From Verticillium longisporum (lineage: Eukaryota; Ascomycota; Sordariomycetes; Glomerellales; Plectosphaerellaceae), in contig JAETXT010000002.1 in NCBI GenBank assembly GCA_019188255.1, positions 2,170,001 through 2,234,000 of the forward strand: a stretch of 64,000 bases of DNA, written 5' to 3'. Positions 24,225-35,339 of the stretch are shown here, piece by piece; positions within the stretch are counted from its first letter, which is position 1, and the number at the start of each line of letters is the position of its first letter. A model generated the notes under the pieces. The model did no database searches. It saw nothing but the letters and a program-made list of their open reading frames with translations, and was not told where the DNA came from. The translations under genes were made by a program, and so were the position numbers.

Positions 24225-24868
24225 TTACTCCTCGACGACAACCGTCGGGAGACCCTTGGGGTTCTTGACGTTGACGGCCTGCACGTAGCTGTAGAGCTTC
24301 TCCTTGGCGCCGTCCTCGTCGTTTCGCCTGCGCGAGATGCGGACGCGGAGCCTGTAGGGAACGCCCTTGATACCCTGCTCCCAGACCTTCTTGTTCAGTT
24401 GGGGGTCGAGGCGGACATCGGTGGTGCCCTGCATGATATGTTAGTCTTTCGGCGGGCCAAATAACCGAGTTGGTTCCTTGTCGTCCACTTCTGCCTCCAA
24501 CCCTTTCTGTCCCTTTGTCCGTCGAGCCGGAGGCAGTCGTAGGCGCGGAATAGTTGGCACGTACCATGGACTTGGTGGCGAAGAGCTTGATCTGCTTGAT
24601 GGCCTGGGGAGCACGCTTCTTGAAGGTCTCACCGTGGAGCTGTGGGAAATAAAATGTCAGCGTTGGGCTCCAACTGCGCACTGAAATAATCTCCTCTTCC
24701 TAGGACCTCCTCAAGCCATTGTCGGCAGTCCCGGCATGAGAGTTGTGCGGTTTGGTGGCGGTGGTGACTACTAACGCGCTTGTGCATGTGGATGGTGTAC
24801 TCGCGAGCGACAACGTCCGCGATGGCGGAGCGCTGCTTGCCGCCGGTCTTCTTCTGCTTGGTCGACAT
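24225..24868 (-). CDS. RPL31: 60S ribosomal protein eL31
   Basis: Large-subunit ribosomal protein near the polypeptide exit tunnel. Exons 24776-24868, 24565-24639, 24225-24428; introns 24640-24775 and 24429-24564 (both 136 nt, GTTAGT/GTACGT donors) restore 123 residues. Seen: MSTKQKKTGGKQRSAIADVV, AREYTIHMHKR-LHGETFKKRAP, QIKLFATKSM-GTTDVRLDP, NKKVWEQGIKGVPYRLRVRI, and the end NPKGLPTVVVEE. Length and every block match the family. The introns are longer than most in the window, as is usual for fungal ribosomal protein genes; I looked for box C/D-like motifs in them and saw none. Confidence 0.96.
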
Positions 24869-25616
24869 CTTGGACGATTCCTCGTGGTTGTCGCTGGTTC
24901 AGGGCTTGTCGAGGAAGTTGGGCGTTGGGCTGGCGAAGGTCCAGGTCTGGAGTCTGAATTCTGGCAAAGTGGAAAACCGAACAAAATCCTGTGTGCAGGC
25001 GAAAAAAGCCCTAGCGAGCCAATCAAATTGCCCACTTGCGGGCCGGACTGTGGTGGGTGGTTGCACGTGACTCGGCGCATCAATCGACATAGCATGACCC
25101 CACTCTGCTCAGATGAGCGATGCCGACAAGGGACCTGACAGGGCCCAGTACGTACCGACGCTGGGTCCCACCCCCCAACCGCAGCCGCCAGACTCAGCAA
25201 TCCATCTCGTCTCAGTCTGCCTGGCGTCAACGACCTGGCGAGTGATCTGCTGTTGTTGCCGTTTCCATGGCCCGCATCGTCACATTCCTGCGACTGCCGT
25301 CAACCACAACCTCAACGAAGACGCCCTCTATTTGCGCTGAGCGCATTCGCAACACTTCCGCTCTTTCAAAACGATTACGATAGTCGACAGACCAGGAGCA
25401 ATTGGCCGATACGAGTTCGCGTCGCACAGGGGGTTTGGTTCGCCAGGAAACAACCGTTTCTGCCCATCGCGATCTCATCAATCGCACAGAGCATTCTCTT
25501 CACCACTATCACCTCTACCGCGCCTCCCGAACCGATCCTCGACTTTTGCTCTTCAGCATACGTGAAGCACACACGCTTGAACGACCATCGCCGCAGCTTG
25601 AGCATCCCCAATCATC
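24869..25616. other. eL31/RAX1 divergent promoter region
   Basis: 748 bp between two start codons. No supported coding exon. Small open frames are not credible genes. Confidence 0.5.
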
Positions 25617-26837
25617 ATGGAAGACACACATCCCGACCCGGCAATGGCGACGCCATCACCACAGCCCAACTACGGCCGGAATAGGCTTCCGACTCTCTTC
25701 GAGGTGCTCAGCCGTCGTACTCTGCCGCCTGTCGACCTCTTTTCATTCTACATTTACATGCGTGATCAACAACGATCCGTTGATTACCTTGACTTCTGGT
25801 TCGTCGGGACCTACGATTGCCTTCCCGGGATGAAACACTGACCCAGTTGCAGGCTTGATGTCGCTCAGCACATGTCACTATGCCGCCACTATGTCCGCGA
25901 GCTCCGCCGTTCTGTTCTGGTTGGCACGCCCGAATTGGAGAAAGCCAGTTCCAAGCGTTCCTCAGCCATCCTCGAAAGTATGGGCGATATGACCAACATG
26001 GGCATTGGAGCCGGCCCATCCATGTACGCAACGGAAAAGGAGAAGGACCAGGACGCCCCGATGTCTGCCTACCTCCGCGAAGATCAGATCCAGGACTCGC
26101 CACAAAGCAGCAATGATCGCCGCAACAACAGCCGGCCCAGTCCAGCATTCAGTACTCCTCGCGACGTCACGTCCGACTCCAACTCGCCTGGCAACACAGT
26201 TGCCCGCCAGGACATTCGTGCCTCAGCGGAGAAGATCCTTTATACCTTCCTCCTTCCCGGTGCGGAGCGCGAAATCACCCTGCCTGGCAGCATCACCCAA
26301 GATGTCACGTCGGCGATCGAAGAGTTTGGAAGGGACGACCCTGAGGTGTTTGACGTAGCCAAGGACTATGTCTTCCAGGCTATGGAGCGGGATGCCTTCC
26401 CTGGTTTCCTACGCATGAAGGCGCTAGGAAATCTTATTCCGCCAACACTGGTTATGCGTCTCATTTTTGGTCTCGTGGCCATGTTCGGTGCCTTCTGGAC
26501 GGCCTTCGTCCTCATCTTTCTTGACAGGAGCCGACTTACCAGATGCTGGGTAAGCAATGAGTGTACCAACTGCTGTGAGAACTTTTGCTAACCTCTGCAA
26601 GCTGATTCTGCCATTTACCTTGGGTGTTTACTTCTTCGCATCATACCAGTACTCTCTCGATCCCGTCCTCGCTCTCATTGGCTTGAGCGAGTACACGCCT
26701 TTAACTTCTCTCGCGTTCGTGAACCATACGTCCGCACGCTACTCGCCAAACGAGCCATTATGGTTCTTGCCGTCACTATTCTGATCGACGCTGCACTCTG
26801 CGTACTCTTCATTCTGGTTCCAGGCAAGAGATTGTAG
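25617..26837 (+). CDS. RAX1: RAX1-type RGS-domain membrane protein, with one frame break
   Basis: Bud-site/polarity and G-protein-related RGS protein with C-terminal membrane helices; 371 residues. Exons 25617-25798, 25853-26549, 26602-26837; introns 25799-25852 and 26550-26601. Seen: N-terminal RLPTLFEVLSRRTLPPVDLF and SFYIYMRDQQRSVDYLDFW-LDVAQHMSLCRHYVREL, the start of an RGS fold; a Ser-rich insert; the RGS second half KILYTFLLPGAEREITLP and FGRDDPEVFDVAKDYVFQAM; then helices at LVMRLIFGLVAMFGAFWTAF, LILPFTLGVYFFASYQYSL and a third whose frame ends in FILVPGKRL. The frame shifts at 26699-26703 (CCTTTAAC, one T short). With one added base the total is a whole number of codons. In yeast Rax1 marks bud sites; in filamentous fungi this family is linked to conidiation and polar growth, which I do not infer here. 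Confidence 0.85.
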
Positions 26838-27528
26838 ATCGAGCAGCAAGCGAGAGCCTGTATCAGCAGAAGCCTGGGGCGCGGCTGGCAGGCCGGGGAC
26901 TTTACGAACGTAATGATATTTCAAGGCGTAAAGGATTCGAGCGGGACTTACGGATTTGCTTTTACTTCTTACTCTTCTTCATCACGGATAACACACTTCG
27001 CACTTTGCTTTCCAGTCTCTCCCTTCAGGATACCACGTGGTCGATAAGAATGGGTGGCGTGCAGATGGTAATTGTATGGATTAGGTTTGCTGGCACTGAT
27101 CCGATTGGCACCATCGACCCTTTGGTCGAGCGATGCTCATCGTCTTTCTTCTGTACTTGGATCATTTGAGATGTTACAGGCATGTATCATCACCAACAGC
27201 TTTCTGCCTTGAGTGTAACTGCCTTTTTTTGTAGAAGGAAGTGCACGACAGTCCTTGATCCTATTTGTATATGAGCAACGAAGCCTGCGAGCCAGGCCCT
27301 TAGTCCCTGGAGAATCGGACACTTTCTAAAAACGGGAGCAAAAATCATGAATTCCGTGTCTCATTACCGTGACGTGCCCGCTATTGATGCTGGACCCTCG
27401 TGATAGGATGCCGTCTGCCTTAGTGAAAGCATGCATGTAAACGCCTCTTTGCCGCCCAGTCGGCACAGTTTGTCTCTCCCATTCGCACCCCGCAACACCG
27501 GTCACGATCCCACGTCGCGCTAGAAACC
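26838..27528. other. convergent intergenic region RAX1 / CSN7
   Basis: 691 bp between two stop codons; 3' UTRs. No supported gene. Confidence 0.5.
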
Positions 27529-28471
27529 CTATAGCTTGCGACGACTGGCCCGCTTCTGCTCCTCCTCCTCCAGGTCGAGGTCCATGGCCTCCTCGTCCTC
27601 CTGATCGGCCGTCTCCATCAGGTTGCTCCCACGCTTGCTGAGCACCCTGGCGCGCTCCCGCATGCTGTGGCCGGCGCGGCGCGCAGCGTCAGTAACGCCG
27701 CTGAGGAGGCCGCCACCGGCCCCGCCGCCTGAGTGCTTCGTCTCGGCGACGAGCTCGGCGAGCCGCTCCTCGCGAGCGCCAGCGTGGCGCTGTCTGCGGG
27801 CGGCCTCGGCGCGGATGGCGGCGGTCTGGGCGTCAATGTCGTGGAGGGTGGCGGCGCAGCGATCGGACCAGGTGCGCAGGGCGTCAGAGAGGGCAGGGAT
27901 GGAGTCGGGGGCGAGGTCGCGGAGAGGGGCAAGGGCGGTAACGTGGACGTGCTGGCGGGCGGGATCGAGGGGGGCTTGGATGGGGGCGGCGTAGATGGCT
28001 GGGGTCACGTGGGCCTCGAGGGCGCGGGTGTCGGGCAGAGACAGGGCCGTTTGGAGACGGGGATAGGCAAGATTGGTGCGATCGCGGGCCAGGGTGAGGA
28101 GGGAGAGCTGGCGGAGCTTGAGGGCCTGGCCCTCACTCAGGTCGGGCAGCGACTGGGGGACTGCTGCTGCTGCCTCTGGTAGTCGGCGTAGGTGCCATAG
28201 GAGAAGATGCGGAGTAATGTGAGGTATGCGGCGTGTTCGGCAGACTGGGCGAGGCTCTGGATCTGTGGCGTCTGAAGCAGCTCTGCGAAGAGAAATGTAT
28301 TTGGATTGGAGGTCGCGCGGGTGACAAGATCTGCGGCAGCACGAGGGGAACTCGCTGACTTGCTGAGGGCCAGGAAAGGCTATGCAGAGAGGGTTAGCGA
28401 GGTGCCTCGAGGAGATGGGCCTCTGGAATGGACATTACCTCCAACGCATTCAGAGCTTTTGTCTGCTCCAT
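27529..28471 (-). CDS. CSN7: COP9 signalosome subunit 7 (CSN7/CsnG), with one frame break
   Basis: PCI-domain subunit of the COP9 signalosome, which removes NEDD8 from cullins. Exons 28439-28471 and 27529-28379; intron 28380-28438 (GTAATG...ATAG) joins MEQTKALNALE to PFLALSKSAS. Seen: PRAAADLVTRATSNPNTFLF, LLQTPQIQSLAQSAEHAAYL, LLRIFSYGTYADYQ, then LSEGQALKLRQLSLLTLARD and RLQTALSLPDTRALEAHV, the PCI helix-winged-helix, followed by a long Arg/Ala-rich helix and an acidic C-terminal tail (EDEEAMDLDLEEEEQKR). The frame breaks at a C run (28155-28159 as G on the plus strand): five C where six would keep the frame; with it the protein is 294 residues. The CSN7/eIF3-type PCI family is recognised by the N-terminal block and the LRQLSLLTLA motif. 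Confidence 0.85.
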
Positions 28472-31367
28472 GGCTGAAATAGGCTGTCGAGGGAGGTAGG
28501 TCTCGGGGGTTAGAACGTATATTGGTAGCCTCGCCGAAGGGCTGACGAGGCTGACAGCTCTGAAGCAGCGTCTGGACACGAGCCTCAAGAAGCCAAAGGA
28601 AGTAGCTGTCGCTTCTGTGCCAAGGTTGATCCTCTAGCCGGCGTGACAGGGAATGTGTCGATTGACGGAAGATCGTAGCCGGGAGCTGCTCAGAAGTTTG
28701 TGGAGTCCTTTGTTTCCGCGAGTCTGAGCCTGGAGGGTTCCTGGTATCAGATCTGTTTGAGGATGGGACCGTGGTGTCGAGGCGGCAAGAGGTCCGTGGT
28801 TGTTCGGACAAAGGTTAGTGAGCACAGTGATCTGCGCGGGGCAGTCGAACTGCAAGTGGACCTGTCTAGCATTCACTCGAGGCTAAGATCCTGGAGCTTG
28901 TCGTTAATCGATAAGGAGCTCAGCAGTGTTATTACCTCAGCATTTCGTGCGTCTCTCGCATCTGCCCCCGTCCGACTTTTGCCAGCATCAATATCTGGCC
29001 ATCATCATACGATATTCAAAGCATGTCAACCGGCTGCCATGCAATTTGGTAACCAGCTTCCAAATCCAGAAGATGTGATATCGAAGGCATATCGCCAGAC
29101 GGCCAGAGACAGCGGTGACTGCAATCCTCCCAACTATTCCTCAATGCATTGATTGATTTGCCGATGAAGAAAGAAAAACCCCCCTTTGATTGCTGTCTCG
29201 GAATAGTGATGACGTTCAACAATAAAACTTGAGCAGTTTTCACTCCTGGAGATGGAAGTGTTCACTTCTGATTGCGATCGTAGCATTTGTATAAACTATT
29301 TGTATGGCGTGCTTGCGGTCTCGATGCCCCCATCATGCTTTCTACGGTAGTACGGCATTGCGTCTCGTGCCCTGTCAGCCCTGGAACGGTAAACGAAACA
29401 GGCGGGACGCAGGCGTATGGGGGTGGCAACGGGTCGAGAGGTTAGCGGGTGATTCGGCTTCAAACTTAGCCTGATCTATTGGACTCAGCAGCTGGTAGCG
29501 CAACTCAGCTGTTGCTTCAGACGAGAAGCTGAGACAGCCTTGGACACTCGATGCTTCTGCCGCGTGTTGGCACCTGAGCCCGCGCCATCCAACCTGAGCT
29601 TCCTTTGATCAATGAGGTCTGGGCGCTTGGTTTCTTGTCAGAGTTCGGAGCCGTGCCTGCCGGTGCTGACCTGGACGGGACCATCGGGACGAGAAGGAGG
29701 GTCAGCAGACTGACAGCGTACGCTGTGTCACTCGATTTTGAGCACGGGAGTCAACGAAGGCTCTGTGTAAACGGTTCACGAGGGCGTTGTTCGAGCAGCA
29801 TCGAAAGCAAGGCATCCTCACATCTATCGGCAATCTATCGCGGAGTCAAGGCATGCGATGCTCGTTTCCAGAGGCCGAAAGTTGTTGGTTTCTTGGGGGC
29901 AGATGCAGGACGAGCCAACGCAGCCAACACAGTACATAGGAGGGACAGACAGCGCGCCCACCCACGGCACGCCTTTACGCCTTTACGCCGTGGGATGCTG
30001 AGTGGAGCCTCTTCCCCCCCAAGCAGCTCGGACATTGCCAGGACCAAGGTGCGCCACCAGGAATCGCAGTGCGTCTGATTGGAACAAGTCTCGATTGGCC
30101 CAAGTCCTTTCAGGAAGGTGGTCAGAAGAATCGCCGGGTCACCCGGCATGGCGCAGGTGCTGATCGCTGATCCTCCTACTACTGGCCGAGGAGGACCCCC
30201 AGACAGACAGGCAACAAGCCCCGCCCCCCCCCCCCCACACCCCTAGATTCATCGAGCACAGGTACCCCTGTAGCTATCCCACCACCGCCTACCAGCATGC
30301 GCTGTCGTCCTTTTACAGTGGGTGATGACACGCCGCTCAGGGCCCCTCGTGCCCATCTTCGGGGGCTACCACCGTACCTAGGTACCTCTATTCACAGAAG
30401 AGGGGACTATCCCTTTGGAACCGAATTCAGTCTTAGTACAAAAAGGGCTCCATAAGCCGTATACCGCCTTCGTAATTAGGTTTAGCGCTGCTACCTTTCG
30501 CCACCTTCCTCAGTACCTAGAGCCCTACCTCATTCTAATGTAATCCACCTGAGATCCTCACCTGATGTCATTAGGGTCCTATAGTACTATAGCATATTGT
30601 GAATGTACTGTGGGCTAGGTCTACGATTTGGTTGGCTGTAAAGCTCATTTCTGCTACGTTAGTTGGGTCCTTCTAGTACGTATTTTTTGTACTGAGATCG
30701 AATTCGGTTTCAAAGGGATGGCCTGGGACCCCTGCCCCTTGGCACGATGATGGAAAGGGCCGGTGGGTGTCGGTGCTGCACGTCTCGGTGCGCCGTTTCG
30801 CTGACAAAAACCCACCACCCGCCGACCTTCCGTATTCTGTCATCTTCTTCCCGCCTGCTGGTTCGTGGTGTTGCATTTGTCGCCTCTGTCCTCTCGTCTT
30901 GCAGTGGCTTGACTCCCAATCGGTCACCCTCTTTATATTTCCAAATACCCCCAACCTATTCTCCGTTCGCCTCCCCCCTTCTCCTTCTGGAAGCCGGTCT
31001 TCTGGGTCTCGAGAACTATCGTCCCTTTTTGCCAGTCAGTGCTTGTTGCTGTTGCACTTTGCTTACGAAATTGCCGTCGCTGCCGCCATCTCTTCGTCCC
31101 AGCCTCCTCGACTCGAGGACGACGATTGACATTGGCGCCAAGCTGAGCTACGCCGAGTCCATCTATCCCACGACCCGAAATCATAGTAATGAGTCTGCAC
31201 GCAACAGTGTAGCATAGCACAGCAATACACCTCCGCAATCGCGGCGATCTGAGATCCCCGCCCCAGGCCCTCCTATCATTCTCTCCGGAGATCCTTCTTC
31301 AGAAGCGACCTCGACTCCCGAACGACGGCACCCTATTCCGCCGACAACCCTCAAAACGCGTCCAAAC
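28472..31367. other. 2.9-kb divergent intergenic region CSN7 / Cu-ATPase
   Basis: Between the two start codons. No supported gene; small open frames on both strands lack domains. Contains a 13-C homopolymer (30224-30236) and one TACCTAGGTACC palindrome (about 30374-30387). The stretch 30400-30700 is richer in A/T than its surroundings and may be a decayed repeat; I could not identify it. The last 600 bp are pyrimidine-rich, suggesting the Cu-ATPase promoter and leader. Confidence 0.45.
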
Positions 31368-34300
31368 ATGGCGCCCGCCTACATCAAGGTCCCACCGAGG
31401 GAAGAGGAGAGTGGCAGACGATCAACGTCGTCCGGCCTCATCGTCCCTAACACGGCGCATATGGCGACAACAACTCTCCAGGTCGGCGGTATGACGTGAG
31501 TTCCTTGATATACGCTCCCGGTTGGTCGCAACTTACTTACGCGCAGTCAGATGCGGTGCCTGCACCTCAGCCGTCGAATCCGGCTTCAAGGGCGTCGAAG
31601 GCGTTGGAAATGTCTCCGTGAGCCTCGTCATGGAGCGCGCTGTTGTCCTTCACGATCCCCAGCACATCTCGGCCGAACAAATACAACAAATCATTGAGGA
31701 CAGGGGGTTTGATGCCGAAGTACTGGCGACGGACCTGCCTTCGCCCATTCTCAACCGCCACGCTGTGGACGAGGCGGCCTTTAATGATGATGACGACGAT
31801 GAAGATATGATGTCTACGACCATCGCCATCGAAGGCATGACTTGTGGAGCTTGCACATCAGCCGTTGAGGGAGGCTTTAAGGATCTTCCTGGGCTCAAAT
31901 CTTTCAGCATATCACTTCTTTCTGAACGCGCTGTCGTCGAGCACGACCCTACTCTTCTAACCGCCGACCAGATCGCCGAGATCATCGAGGACAGAGGCTT
32001 CGGTGCCGAGATCCTCGAAAGCAGCAAGATACAGCCGGAAAGGAAGTCAAAATCCGGTGCCGGCTCTACGAGTACCATCGCCACAACGACGATCGCCATA
32101 GAGGGCATGACCTGCGGAGCGTGCACGTCCGCAGTCGAGGGTGGCTTCACAGACGCCGACGGTGTCCTCAAGTTTAACATAAGCTTGTTGGCTGAACGTG
32201 CCGTCATTACTCACGATACATCCAAGCTTTCCGCAGATAAGATTGCTGAGATTATCGAGGATCGTGGTTTCGGCGCTGAGGTTCTTTCTTCTCAGTCTGA
32301 TATTTCAGACCACTCCGGCGCCAACTCGACCGTCCAGTTCAAGGTTTATGGCAATCTTGACGCCACCTCTGCTCTTGCCCTCGAAGCGAAGCTTCAATCT
32401 CTCTCCGGTGTCAAATCAGCTACTCTCAAGCTGGCTTCTTCGCGACTCACCGTCGTCCATGTACCCGCTCTGATTGGACTACGAGCCATCGTCGAGGCAG
32501 TTGAATCTGACGGCTTGAATGCGCTCATGGCAGACAGCGACGACAACAACGCACAGCTTGAATCGCTCGCCAAGACGCGAGAGATTAATGAGTGGCGAAG
32601 AGCGTTCAGACTGTCGCTCTCATTCGCGATACCTGTCTTGCTCATGGGCATGATCATTCCAACGTGCCTGCCATCTCTCAACTTTGGCGGCTTGGAAATC
32701 CTGCCTGGTCTTTTCCTCGGCGACTGTGTCTGCATGGCCCTCACGATCCCCGTTCAGTTTGGCATTGGAAGGCGATTTTATATCTCCGGCTGGAAGTCCA
32801 TCAAGCACGGCTCCCCAACCATGGTCGTCCTCGTCTTCCCCGGAACTTCATGCGCCCTCTTCTCCAGTGTCACGGCCATGCTGGTTTCCATATTCTTCCC
32901 CCCTCACTCTCGGCCCTGCACCATCTTTGACACGAGCACCTTGTTGATCCCTTTCGTCTCTCCCGGTCGTTACTTGGAGATCAATGCAAAGGGCAAGACG
33001 TCAAAAGCACTGTCGCGTCTCATGTCGCTCGCGCCATCCATGGCCACCATCTACGCCGATCCTATTGCCGCCGAGAAGGCTGCCGAGAGCTGGGATAACG
33101 CAGCGTTGGTTGAACCCAAGACACCAAACCACGATGGTTCGGCGGCCGAGGAGAAGGTCATCCCTACAGAGCTGATCCAGGTGGGCGACATCGTAATTCT
33201 TCGACCTGGTGACAAGATTCCAGCCGACGGCGTGCTGGTTCGTGGCGAGACATATGTGGACGAGAGCATGGTGACTGGTGAGGCCATGCCTGTTCAGAAG
33301 AAGAAAGGCAGTCACCTTATCGGTGGAACCGTCAATGGTCACGGCCGTGTTGATTTCCGTGTCACTCGTGCCGGCCGTGACACTCAGCTCAGCCAGATTG
33401 TCAAGCTCGTACAAGAGGCACAGACAACCCGCGCGCCTATCCAGCAACTGGCCGACACAATCGCCGGCTACTTCGTTCCCATGATCCTCATCCTTGGCTT
33501 GGTGACATTCCTCGTCTGGATGGTGCTCAGCCATGTGCTCAAGAACCCTCCAAAGGTCTTCACTGAGGAGCATAGCGGTGGCAAGATCATGGTGTGTGTC
33601 AAGCTCTGCATTTCTGTCATCGTATTCGCCTGCCCCTGTGCCCTCGGCCTTGCTACTCCGACAGCTGTCATGGTGGGCACTGGAGTCGGTGCTGAGAATG
33701 GAATTCTTGTTAAGGGTGGCACGGCTCTCGAAACCACCACCAAGGTAACGCAAATTGTGTTCGACAAGACCGGTACAATCACGCACGGCAAGATGAGTGT
33801 GGCCAAAGTTCAACTCGATCCCTACTGGCAAGACAACGAGTGGCGCCGACGACTTTGGTGGTCCGTTCTTGGTCTTGCCGAGATGGGCAGCGAGCACCCT
33901 GTTGGCCGCGCTGTCCTCGGCGCTGCCAAAACCGAGCTTGGTCTCGATGATGAGGGAACGATCGAGGGTAGTGTCGGCGAGTTTACGGCCGCCGTAGGAC
34001 GGGGTATCAACGCTTTGGTTGAACCTGCATCCAGCACTGAGCGCCTTCGTTACCGCGTCCTGGTCGGCAATGTTCGCTTCCTGCGCGAGAACAACGTTGA
34101 CGTACCCGAGGAGGCTGTCGAGGCATCGGAGCTGCTCAACAGCAAAGCCAACAAAAACGCGAAGAACACCAATGCCGGCACCACCAATATCTTCATCGCT
34201 CTTGACGGCAAGTATAGTGGTCACCTCTGCCTGGCGGACACGATCAAGGACGGCGCTGCCGCTGCGATTGCCGTTCTGCACCGCATGGGCGTCAAGACGG

Positions 34301-34965
34301 CCATCGTCACTGGCGACCAGCGTTCCACTGCCATGGCTGTGGCTGCCGCCGTGGGCGTTTCGCCTGCCGATGTCTACGCCAGTGTGTCCCCTGACCAGAA
34401 GCAGGCTATCGTCCGTCAGCTTCAGGAGCAAGGCGAGGTTGTCGGCATGGTTGGTGACGGAATCAACGATTCTCCAGCCCTCGCGACTGCCGACGTTGGC
34501 ATTGCCATGGCCAGCGGCACCGACGTTGCCATGGAAGCCGCTGACGTCGTCCTCATGCGGCCAACCGACCTCATGGACATCCCCTCTGCTCTGCACCTTG
34601 CGCGCTCCATCTTTAATCGCATCAAGCTCAATCTCGCCTGGGCCTGTATGTACAACTTGATCGGCCTCCCCTTTGCCATGGGCCTCTTCCTCCCCTTCGG
34701 CTTCCACCTCCACCCCATGGCTGCCGGCGCTGCCATGGCGTGCAGCAGCGTCAGTGTCGTCGTGAGCAGCCTGCTTCTCAAGTTCTGGTCGCGTCCTGCC
34801 TGGATGACCGACGCCCTCATCGAGAGCCGTGGCGGCCGCGCCAAGGCCTCTGGCTTCTTCAGCCTGGTTGACAGGCTCACTGACCTGTTCAAGAGGCTGC
34901 GCACCGGCAGTAAGGAGACGGAAGGATATATTCCTCTTGCGGACATGAACGATCGAGACGTCTGA
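31368..34965 (+). CDS. CCC2: P1B-type copper-transporting ATPase (CCC2/ATP7 type)
   Basis: Golgi copper pump supplying copper to secreted oxidases; 1180 residues. Exons 31368-31495 and 31551-34965; intron 31496-31550, whose acceptor is the second AG (TCAG before ATGCGG) so that GGMTCGACTSAV is rebuilt. Seen: three HMA domains with MTCGACTSAVE (residues about 41, 108 and 200); a fourth HMA-like fold at TVQFKVYGNLDATSALALEA without the CxxC; helices near 360-500; TGEAMPVQKKKG; FACPCALGLATPTA with the transport CPC; DKTGTIT phosphorylation site; SEHPVG; GDGINDSPALA. The 32818-33000 segment departs from the usual sequence at several otherwise near-invariant places (see findings). The start at 31368 is favoured by the context AACATGG; a later in-frame ATG exists. 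Its relatives include fungal Ccc2 and Colletotrichum CLAP1, needed for laccases and melanin in some pathogens. Confidence 0.93.
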
Positions 34966-35339
34966 GGGACACATCATGTACCAATCTTTGTGGGCGACTT
35001 TCTTTGCGTTGGATTCTGGTGTTGGGTACTAGATTAAGATAGTCTAGAATATTTACTATGATGTACACTTCACTCGAATTTCATCCACTTTGTGTGTGCT
35101 CTCTTGTATTGCTACGCTGTCTACACGTACGGCTAGGCCAAGCAAAGTCAAAGGAAGAAAGCATGCATGCTCCGTGGAAGACTAATGAGACTGGCGTCTA
35201 GTTCCGAAATTCCATAAACCCCTGGGGAAAAAAGTCTTTTCAGGGCCAAACGCAAAACGCCACGCTCGTATCGAAGCGGAACCAACCAAGCAAGACACAA
35301 GTCTAAAAGACCACGGAGCGCAGCAGCCAAGATGACACC
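34966..35339. other. convergent intergenic region Cu-ATPase / RMD1-family gene
   Basis: 374 bp between two stop codons with 3' UTRs only. Nothing else seen. Confidence 0.55.

Noticed and set aside
33001..34977. 658-codon minus-strand frame opposite the Cu-ATPase
   Set aside because: An antisense shadow; the plus strand carries all P-type ATPase motifs.
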